A program made the position numbers and the translations under genes. 15,017 bases of DNA from Ichthyophonus hoferi (taxonomy: Eukaryota; Opisthokonta; Ichthyosporea; Ichthyophonida; Ichthyophonidae): assembly GCA_002751075.1 (NCBI GenBank), contig NAOQ01000721.1, positions 1 through 15,017 of the forward strand, in the 5' to 3' direction. The notes under the pieces are model-generated. The model did not search any database. It was not told the origin of the DNA and was given only the letters and a program-made list of their open reading frames with translations. This document shows positions 1 through 15,017 of the stretch, piece after piece; position 1 is the first letter of the stretch, and each line of letters starts with the position of its first letter.

Positions 1-90
1 CAGCCACTGACATCAACTGATTGATAAGCATGTGATCTAATAGATAATACTAAAATATATATTATTAGACACTAATAGGAAGATGAAATC

Positions 91-96
91 TTTATT
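91..96 (-). promoter_or_regulatory. Poly(A) signal AATAAA for the 137-462 exon
   Basis: The minus strand reads AATAAA here, 41 nt after the stop codon of the reading frame that ends at 137. That spacing suits a short 3' UTR and is the main external support that 137-462 is a true terminal exon. In such AT-rich DNA a chance AATAAA is not rare. Confidence 0.45.
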
Positions 97-136
97 TTGG
101 AATGTGTGTATAATTTGTGTGACCGGTCTAGCGACT

Positions 137-462
137 TCACAGCTGTCGGGATTTAGTTAATATTGCTGGACCAGTGTTAGTAATAGTCATTTGATCGGAT
201 CTGTTTTTAAAGCTCAGTTGTTGTGATGGAGGCTCTATAGGAAGCCCATATGCCAACTCTTTAGGTAACTGCCTGTAGTAATTATATCTTTGTTCTAATT
301 CAGAAGGTATAGATGCTTTGATGCGCTTGGGTGCAAATGTGGAAATTGCACAGTGAGATCGAGATCGATCAGCACGGGGTGATATATTACGATGTAAATA
401 ATAACCATCGTCGCTATTTAATACTAGTAAGCAGTTCTTTGAGTTCTGAACGAGCGAGAGGT
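137..462 (-). CDS. Last exon of an unrecognised protein-coding gene (partial)
   Basis: I do not recognise the protein. The frame is open from a stop near 534 to a TGA at 137-139, with no ATG at its head, so it is most likely a terminal exon. The preferred acceptor is GGTGTTCAG ending at 463. It is preceded by branch-point-like CTAAT and CTGAC and by a long stretch without AG, and it gives 107 codons after a phase-1 junction. The segment is richer in GC than its surroundings and uses varied, non-repetitive residues, including FAPKRIKASIPSELEQRY and LPKELAYGLP, then ends MTITNTGPAILTKSRQL. The product is basic and hydrophilic with no membrane segment. A good donor (CACAG then GTACGT, cut between 609 and 608) lies 146 bp upstream in the right phase, but the exon before it is lysine- and asparagine-rich and unconvincing. 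A poly(A) signal follows 41 nt downstream. That it is coding is moderately sure; its identity is unknown. Confidence 0.5.
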
Positions 463-916
463 CTGAACACCAATTATCATAAATCGGAGTCAGTAGTGGA
501 TTAGACAATACAAGAACGATGTGGTTATTTCATATAAATATAATTAAATACAAAGTATTTTTGTGTGCGTTTACGAGAACTTCGTATTTTGTAATTGGTA
601 CCACGTACCTGTGAGCAGGAGTCCTTTATTGTTTATTTTTGTTTTTGTTTTCTTTAATACTTTGTTTTGCCGCAGGTATTTTTTTTATAGTTAACGCCCG
701 TAGAGCTGTGTTCAATAATCTAAATGGGACATTTCATAAATATTCTTATTGACGTAATACAATTCATAAAAAATAACCGAGACCCACTGTCTAATCCTAT
801 CTTTACCAGTGTATTTAATTGAATGGCTCGTTAGCCAATTCACTAATGTACTTGTAAACTATGTATCAACAAATCAATATGAACTATGTGTTCATTCAGA
901 GCTAACGATCTTGTAA
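463..916. other. AT-rich spacer, possible intron and donor site
   Basis: No supported coding segment. It holds a strong minus-strand donor-like site (CACAG|GTACGT at 609/608). On the plus strand there is a long T-rich run ending in GCCGCAG at about 675, which looks like an acceptor but leads into no open frame. Confidence 0.3.
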
Positions 917-1025
917 CAGTTTTGATGGAATCTTGGATTGCCGTTTAACACCAATAGATTGTACAAACTATATTTCTAGGTTATGTATGCAATAATAATT
1001 GCTAATAATGTTAAATGTTTATAGC
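917..1025 (+). repeat. Left arm of a diverged inverted repeat
   Basis: Read on the plus strand, this 109-bp stretch aligns almost without gaps to the reverse complement of 1631-1741. I judge identity near 80 percent by eye. Shared blocks include CAGTTTTG, CAATAGATTG and TTAAATGTTT. In the frame matching the right arm it spells LPFNTNRLYKLYF and later IANNVKCL, each stretch closed by a stop. So a short reading frame was once shared by both arms and has decayed here. Confidence 0.6.
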
Positions 1026-1214
1026 TACATAAAGAAATGTCTAAATTAATTAAATATTCCTCCCTTTCACATAAATGAAATAATTAATAAACGCAAATGT
1101 GTTAGTTAAATAAACAGGATAATACATAATAAGAAACACATCTGTATAAAACGCAGTCTGGAAAAAAACACATTATTGTATGGCACTCATCACATTAATC
1201 AATCAATTTACAAT

Positions 1215-1571
1215 TTATAGGAGATGCAGTCTATTAAGACCTTCCTTCTCCCTATTGAAGCTAATATTTAATGATATCCTCATGAGGCTGCCAACGTTTT
1301 TTCTGGATGTTTGGTGTATACTAATAGAGTCTAGGTCAATAACGTCTTGATTGTTGATGTAGTAGCATAGTCTCTTGCTGCTGTCTCTGTAAAAGGACAG
1401 AAATACAGTAGTCGGACTGATTAATCCAGAGCTTGTGTCGAAGAATGCTGTGAGTGTGGCTGCACAAGGAATAATTTCCATGATGTCATCATTTGTACCG
1501 ACTGGATGCTTATCTTCAATCTAAACTTGCCCAGCGTTGGCATTCATCTTCACCGAATCTTCAACTATCTT
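1215..1571 (-). pseudogene. Coding-like relic of unknown origin
   Basis: A minus-strand frame is coding-like over about 115 codons with a single interruption. It is noticeably richer in GC than its flanks and lacks the Lys/Asn/Ile/Tyr bias of random AT-rich frames. The 88 codons from an ATG at 1481 to the stop at 1215 include IIPCAATLTAFFDTSSGL and RLCYYINNQDVIDLDS. The stretch before that includes KIVEDSVKMNANAGQV and IEDKHPVGTNDDIM. I recognise no family. It lies between the arms of the inverted repeat at 917-1025 and 1631-1741, which hints that it is cargo or remnant of a mobile element. It could equally be an exon or decayed copy of a host gene. No convincing splice pair links it to the 137-462 exon. 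Confidence 0.35.
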
Positions 1572-1630
1572 AAATAATAATTGCTTGTTAAAATAGAAAT
1601 ATTTAATTAATTTGGGTATTTAGTTGAACG

Positions 1631-1741
1631 GCTACAAACATTTAATATTATTAGCGATCATAATGGCATATGAAGCCTGGGGAAATAGTTGGTGCAATCT
1701 ATTGCTGTTAAATGGTAATTCAAGATGATTTACCAAAACTG
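1631..1741 (-). repeat. Right arm of a diverged inverted repeat
   Basis: Reverse complement of this 111-bp stretch matches 917-1025 (about 80 percent by eye). The arms are about 605 bp apart. The outer ends do not show an obvious target-site duplication or a sharp terminal motif, so I cannot say whether these are terminal inverted repeats of one element or two nested insertions in opposite directions. Confidence 0.6.
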
Positions 1742-1817
1742 AACCAGTCAGTGGTAGAGATTCCGCAAATATATAATTATACGAAAAAAAAAAAGAATGA
1801 ATTCTCCCATAGAACAA
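1632..1817 (-). pseudogene. Short frame, possible PIF1/Helitron helicase remnant
   Basis: A minus-strand frame of about 60 codons ends in a stop at 1632. Its last part reads SLPLTG, then ELPFNSNRLHQLFP, then ASYAIMIANN. PIF1-type helicases of Helitron rolling-circle transposons end with a pattern of IPL, then LPF followed by basic residues, QFP and AFAMTINKSQGQ. The order and spacing here are similar (LPF, R, QLFP, YAIMIANN), but the hallmark INKSQGQ is not preserved, so the match is weak. The first third runs through a T-rich tract and is probably not coding. The diverged second copy sits at 917-1025. If the reading is right this is a small, dead transposon fragment; otherwise it is a repeat with no known coding content. 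Confidence 0.25.
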
Positions 1818-2180
1818 AATTTAAAACACACTGTGCTTTGTTTAATATATTGATGAAATAGGTTAATCCTTGTAGGTCGAGGTATACTTGTTATTGTGGC
1901 TGTTGTTATATGAATATAACGATATATACCGCGCTATATTGCATTAAGCGCGTGCTTCTTGAGATTATATACCCATATAACCATATATACATATTTGATA
2001 AAATAAAGACAAGCAAAGTACAAAGATAATAGCAATGTCAACTCAACTCAGCTATCATGTCTTCTCAGACACGCTATAATATATTACATTATTCCATATT
2101 GGTAGCTCCAAACCAATGATATTTCTTTAACCATGCTATTACTACTATAATAATATTACTATTATTATTCTTATTATTAA
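1818..2180. other. 3' flank of the kinase gene
   Basis: No coding content seen. This is the downstream side of the DYRK stop codon. No canonical AATAAA is present on the minus strand. The variant ATTAAA at 1846-1841, about 335 nt after the stop, is the best candidate for the poly(A) signal but is weak evidence in this composition. TTA/TAA trinucleotide runs occupy 2145-2180. Confidence 0.3.
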
Positions 2181-9962
<7,782 letters not shown>

Positions 9963-11850
9963 CGTCCAGCATGCAATAGAGATGTGCTTTCAACAATAAT
10001 ATGTATAGTATGGTCTAGAAGTAAACTTTATGTATAGACATTTATATATACTTAACAGTTATAAAATGTATCACTTCAGGCTCATATCGAATATATACCG
10101 ATAATGTTTTACACAACTAGCTATATCAAATAACTTGAAAATAGCAACGCACAAGTCGTAAAATACTAATAAACAAGAAATGCTTTTTTTTTTTGAAAAA
10201 TCTATATTTTTTAGTCTTGTATATGCACACAAAACATCGGTAATTGATAAGCTTTATTTTGAAATATCTACTACTATGTATAACCATCTATAACATAAGA
10301 CCTCAAAACGTTAAGCCCTAACTAACATGTATATATTTGGTATGCATGCATTAGCTTTTATAGCAGTTTTACTAATTAAATTGCTTCTCCCTATTGGGGT
10401 ATTCTACCCACAAACAAATTCAGATCAACATATATATTGGCTATAATATGGAGTTGGCCCCAAAAATCTCACAAGCGCACATATGACTGGACATCTATCA
10501 AATATATAATTTACCGCTATATATATCTTAATAATTCGAAAGTGGGGCATTGGTTGCGAGATCTCCAGGGACACTTAAAAATTGTTGGTTAATTATAGAG
10601 AGCCAATAGATAGTATTAAATTATAACCACTGATACGATATCAATGAATCTCGGATAAGGGCATTATCTCAGTTAAAATATTATGACTTTAACAAAGTCG
10701 TAAATACAAACTATATACATTAATATAAGATATAGGTATCTTAGGAGACCAACTAGTAAATGAAAAAGCAAATGATGGTTTACTGCGCAAATTTTCTTGC
10801 CTGAATCACTTCAATACCAATTCAAAGAATGACTGCGACTAATACCAAGTTAAATGATTAAAAAAGGACTTCAAGGCTCACTTGTTTTGGACGGCTCGAG
10901 ACGTTCAAAAAAAATCTAATAGATTCATGCTTGGACTTTAATCTCTGATCGATCTATAAAAACAAAAAGGAACCTTTCACTGCAAGGACGAATGGAAAAG
11001 CGTTCTGAAAAATTAATATATAGTATTAACATTACCTATCATATGCTTAGCGTTAATATAGAATACTTGGTACGTAAGTTGGCAAGTAATTATACAGATG
11101 CATGTATGTTAAGTTGTAGGAACGCTTATCCGTAGCGCTGATCCGTATGCTTTTTTTAAAAAAAAATGGTAAAAGATCTTGAGGCGCGAATTAAATACGA
11201 ACTATGGACCTATTATTCACTCAATACAAAAAAGTAATGATTGTATTGATACTGGTTGTTCTTTGAAGTACACCTTTAATGTATAGACGAAAAGCATTGT
11301 TGCACTACCTCAGTTTAGTTAAAAATGCGCTATTGCATCTCTGAAGACCGGACAAGCAGCGGAGTACTCTAAGTTTCGAATGAGTATGCATGTGTGTATA
11401 TTGGATGTGTAGACAATTGATATGCATGTGAATTGAATGGATGGTGCAACAGGTCTTACATACTAACTTCAATCTTAAATGGTTTATCATAGATTGCATT
11501 ACATGATAGAACTCTTTTTTGATTATAATCTGTAATCTCTAACTGCTAGTCTATAGACAGGATTGGTGTTTTATTACCAACAATGTGTGACAAACACTTA
11601 ACAATTTTTCATTTGAGAATACTTGATCAAAAGTGGGTGGTGAAGTTGTTGGCTCCTAAAAAAAAATGGGCATTCCCAGCTAATTAATCTGCTAAGGCAA
11701 TTAACAGAGTACGGAATGAGCGAATGTAGTAATCTTATATTTTTAAAGGCTCAGATGCTTAACTCGTGCTGATTTCATTCCCTTTAAACGACCTGAGACC
11801 ACGTGACTACTAATCTCTGATACGCAACTTCAAATTTAAAAGATATTAGC
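9963..11850. other. Intergenic DNA upstream of the kinase; no gene seen
   Basis: This should hold the DYRK promoter and any 5' UTR exons on the minus strand, but I cannot place a start site: TATA-like words are everywhere and no CpG-rich stretch is present. Homopolymer runs occur at about 10183-10200 and 11150-11167. I see no open frame with coding character, tRNA or repeat array. Confidence 0.35.
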
Positions 11851-13080
11851 ATGTCATGCAATTAACTACCATTTCACACCGGTGCAGAAGAATATATTTA
11901 TATACTTAGTACATTAATGATTGCTGATAATGTTATAATAGACCATAATAGACCTTAATTTGGTCTTAGTGTTCTATACTATTGTTTAATAATAATAATA
12001 TTATTAATATTAACAGTGCCAATCAGAATGTTATATTAAGTAATAAATTACTATTGGTATTATGTGCATATCACATAACCGCATACCTGTGAACGGTCGA
12101 TGCGACCTATAGCAGCTAGTTTTAATTGCACGATCTTGAGTCCCTCACCTCAACAAACAATAACCGTCGTTAAGGTTTAACTATTAGCAATAGTCTTAGA
12201 CTAACGCAGTGATAGGTGGAAAGCTTTAAATTATGAGGGCCAAATTTGAATGCATAAAACAGAGTCAGAGAAGGCGTTGAAGGTATTGGAGCAAATCAAG
12301 ACTACACAGTGAGGATATTTATTTTTTAATGAACAATCTCTTCCAGATTGGTTCACATTTCTACATTATATTGCTTTACTTGGTTATTTTTATTTTTTAC
12401 AATTACCTGTGCTCTGAATATACAGAAAGCCTTCATCTAAATCATGGCTTCAAATAAACCATAGCTATATATGTTTATTATGGCGAAATGAGAAATGCCC
12501 AAAGTTTGGTATCATTGTTTATCAGTAACTCACTGTTCAATGATAAGGCTCCAATAGCATCTGATTTAGCGTCATCTATAGATCCCCTTCTCACGTGCCC
12601 TCACTATACCTATTGGTTCAGTCAACGGTTTTATCCTATACAATAGAAGCTCATTTATCAGTGTCCCACTTTTGTTTATTTTTATGCAAAAACCATATTA
12701 ATGAATCACTGTGCATATTTACTACCGCTACGATGTTTATTGTTATTATTATTGCTATTATTAGTAGTATTTCTATATTTTAGCTGGCTACTAAGAATTT
12801 ACAATACGCAGAGGTAATAACATTGCTTTTTATAATATGTGTTCATTAAATAATTTAATGGCCGTACAATATTTATGAAAAACACAAAGCAAATAATTCG
12901 AACTTGGTTTACAACCCACACTTTCAGTCTATTCAGAATAAATTGTGTACAGAGCCTTGTAAATAAGTTACTACAGGGTCCCTTGATTGCGCCAATTTTA
13001 GTTAGAGGTAGATGCACGACGTTACTGACATTGCCTAAAGCTTATATCAAGTGTAGCTAATACAATGTACTTCTTAAACT
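11851..13080. other. Intergenic DNA with weak repeat similarity; no gene supported
   Basis: The segment 11855-11945 has patchy similarity to the inverted-repeat arms at 917-1025 and 1631-1741 (for example GATTGCTGATAATGTTATAA against AATTGCTAATAATGTTAAAT). It could be a third, older copy. A 53-codon plus-strand frame at 12488-12646 has a fairly ordinary residue mix but no family match and no splice context. The other short frames on both strands around 12600-13060 look like chance. Confidence 0.25.
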
Positions 13081-13083
13081 AAG

Positions 13084-13221
13084 TTAGGAATACTCGTAGG
13101 TTTTTGCTGTAGTACCATATAGTCGCATCTCCATTTGCGTTGTTATACTGTTATTTCTCATAAGAGCTAAGGATTATACGTATAGGTTTGGTTGTAGTAC
13201 CATATAGTCACATCCTCATTT
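13084..13221. repeat. Diverged direct repeat of about 54 bp, two copies
   Basis: Copies at 13084-13136 and 13167-13221 share TGTAGTACCATATAGTC exactly, followed by a nearly identical ending in CATTT. A third partial start (CTAAGGATTA) follows at about 13223. The spacing is about 83 bp. No coding content is evident. Confidence 0.75.
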
Positions 13222-13416
13222 ACTAAGGATTACTAACATAGTTTCCAGTTTTTATTAAAGGGAATGTAGCAGTGAGTACAAACAAACGTACAAAGTTTAA
13301 GTAATCTGGAGCCTACTATATCGTACTATATCCTATTAAAGTCTCATTTACCTTTTGGTTAATATTTGCAATACACTGGCTGTTGGAGCATATGTAATCC
13401 GTTACGATGATTTCTT

Positions 13417-13459
13417 AAATAAATAAATATTTGTATTGGAATATAAAATTTATTTATTT
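13417..13459. repeat. Palindrome with poly(A) signals on both strands
   Basis: AAATAAATAAAT at 13417-13428 is the exact reverse complement of ATTTATTTATTT at 13448-13459, with a 19-bp loop. Each strand therefore carries overlapping AATAAA hexamers. On the minus strand these (13449-13458) are the first AATAAA downstream of the AIFM1-type stop, about 650 nt after it, so they may serve as its poly(A) signal. That role is inferred from position only. Confidence 0.5.
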
Positions 13460-14102
13460 ATCTGCTATTACTTCATATTACGTATTATATAGTTAACATG
13501 TACAGTAACAGAGAAATTATGTATCAAACTTACGTAGTAATATTCGGGTTAATTAATTCTTGTATATCATTATATTAGATAGACAGTTTTGGTTCAAATT
13601 TAGTGTCACCGCATCACATGTTTAGAATGGTATAAAGTAACCACTGTGTGGCTGAGGCAGGGTTTCTAGTTTTTTTTACACTAGTCTGCCACCTGACACG
13701 CGTCATTATCAGAAAAACGGCCGAAGATAAAAGCAGGGTATGCTATGCTTTACTTATATTTTACCGTTTCAACACTGGCAACCATAATTATATATATATA
13801 TCTATATATAGTGAAGTACTCTAAGTTGGACCACCCAAGTCGGGTCAGACAATCTGGTCCGGTTCTTTTTAAGCAATATGATTGGCCATGATAAAAAAAT
13901 TTAAAATTAAAGGACGCAATTAGTTGGTGACATGCTTCGTGTATCATCCACATCAGCATATTTTACTCAAAATACTTTTTAAATAAAATACAGTCGGCCA
14001 ATAGTTGGGTTATATTAGCGTTAAAATCTATCCTCCAAACCTATATTATTAGAAGTGCACCCAGTGCAAACATATAATCTATAACCCTATTTAGCTAACC
14101 AA
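13460..14102 (-). other. Probable 3' UTR and flank of the AIFM1-type gene
   Basis: The segment follows the AIF stop at 14103 on the minus strand. No AATAAA lies between the stop and 13458. It holds a TA run at 13791-13808 and a small GGACCA/TGGTCC palindrome around 13827-13860. A 69-codon minus frame within it (13750-13959) looks like chance and is not called. Confidence 0.35.
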
Positions 14103-15017
14103 TCAATTATGGACATTAATCACTCTAGCCAAATCATTGAGGTCAGTTATAGTCCTGTTTTCAGCTATGAGGCTACGGGCCGTGGGTACACGACCAAAGA
14201 TATTCCAGAGGAGGACACCCACCACCTGCAAGGAGAGAGGAAGAGGGAGAAGTAGGGTTAAAGACTGGAATATAAAAGGCTTGATTCGCATCGCAATTAC
14301 TAATATTATTAAATGAGTGCATATGTATTATATTTAAACTGTTTTTTTGGTGTTCAGGGACCTATAGGTATATGTTATAAACAGTCCGAAAAGAGAAAGA
14401 GGGAAAGTGCATGGTGGAGAATATTATATAATATTATACTAAAAGATACTAGATAATATTGACGTTATAATAAACTATAATACATTCTCAGTTGTGTTAT
14501 TAAAATATACTAAACTATACAATACTATATTATACTATACTACACAATACTATCTTATCAACCTACCTTTTTGTCTTTCATATAGAATACCACTCCTTTT
14601 TTGTATTTCTCTGTCTCATCCAATTCGTCCTGATTAATTAGTGTTAAAAATACTATCCAATAAAAATCACACATTAAACTGGATATAAAATATTGAGAGG
14701 GTGAGGTATTTACCATATATAGTAAAAGTGATTGCATCTTGCGCCAATAAGGAAACAGATTGGGTAATTAAAAATAAGACAGAACATAGGAAGAAAAGGT
14801 AAAATAGGCAGTGATAATAAAGAAACAATGACATAATTATAATAAACCAATAAGATCGTACCTTGACAGGCATTACAGGGTTAATGACATTGTCGCCATC
14901 TGCCAATGGGGTAATAGCTTCGTCAGATTTACCCTCCTCCACCAATGGGATGATAGTTACACTCTCCTCAATAATCAATGGTGCATCAGTTAAAATTTCA
15001 TCTATCAATGGGGTGAT
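14103..15017 (-). CDS. AIFM1: Apoptosis-inducing factor, AIFM1 type, last three exons (5' part outside the window)
   Basis: AIF is an FAD-binding, NADH-oxidising flavoprotein of the mitochondrial intermembrane space. It supports respiratory-chain biogenesis and can move to the nucleus in cell death. Exons on the minus strand are 15017-14862 (52 codons, continuing beyond the window), 14629-14567 (21 codons) and 14225-14103 (40 codons and TGA). Both introns (232 and 341 bp) are phase 0 with GTACGA and GTAGGT donors. The end reads YKKGVVFYMKDKK, VVGVLLWNIFGRVPTAR, then LNDLARVINVHN, matching residue for residue the pattern at the C-terminus of animal AIF (GKGVIFYLRD, VVGIVLWNIF, PIARKII, LNEVAKLFNIHED). 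The first visible exon is the acidic, poorly conserved loop that precedes this block; here it is built of degenerate TPL-type repeats. The FAD and NAD domains are not in the window, so activity cannot be judged. Confidence 0.9.

Noticed and set aside
12488-12646. 53-codon plus-strand frame from an ATG at 12488
   Set aside because: Residue mix is passable, but there is no homology, no splice context and no conserved neighbour; length is within chance.
12799-13060. Overlapping frames on both strands
   Set aside because: Each is 61-72 codons with no family match; mutual overlap suggests at least one, probably both, are chance.
13750-13959. 69-codon minus-strand frame downstream of AIF
   Set aside because: Runs through a TA microsatellite and shows no domain; lies where the AIF 3' UTR is expected.
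14714-14737. Possible 24-nt micro-exon in the AIF gene between 14862 and 14629
   Set aside because: It has plausible borders and keeps the frame, but it would insert a hydrophobic MQSLLLYM into an acidic loop; the neighbouring exons already join in phase 0 without it.

Overview
The window is AT-rich eukaryotic DNA with many introns. Two protein-coding genes can be recognised with confidence. Both lie on the minus strand and both are assembled from short exons with GT-AG borders and matching phases. The introns I could define are about 220-810 bp and full of TATA-type low-complexity sequence, while the exons are visibly less AT-rich. A class II DYRK kinase beside an AIFM1-type C-terminal domain points to an animal or a close relative. 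The low GC and short introns suggest a compact invertebrate genome, perhaps an early-branching animal such as a sponge or placozoan, but that placement is a guess.

Right end (14103-15017, minus): the last three exons of an apoptosis-inducing factor gene (AIFM1 type). They encode a repetitive acidic loop followed by the conserved C-terminal end of the flavoprotein. The 5' part lies beyond the window.

Middle (2181-9962, minus): a complete DYRK2/3/4-like (class II) kinase in 13 coding exons, predicted at 691 residues. It has an N-terminal arm with a DYRK-homology box, a full catalytic core and a 192-residue tail in the last exon. That exon has a tandem CAGTAG acceptor at which one of the two choices would give an immediate stop.

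Left end (1-2180): a likely last exon of an unrecognised minus-strand gene (137-462) with a poly(A) signal 41 nt after its stop. It is followed by a diverged inverted repeat (917-1025 and 1631-1741) that encloses a coding-like block of unknown origin (1215-1571). One arm carries a short frame with weak resemblance to the end of PIF1/Helitron helicases.

Between the two kinase/AIF genes (9963-14102) there are about 4.1 kb in which I see no supported gene, only microsatellite, a small tandem repeat and a palindrome holding candidate poly(A) signals. The two main genes are unrelated in function (a cytosolic/nuclear kinase and a mitochondrial flavoprotein), so their adjacency is probably only positional. 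I found no convincing new multi-gene system. The most interesting items are local gene-structure oddities in the kinase.
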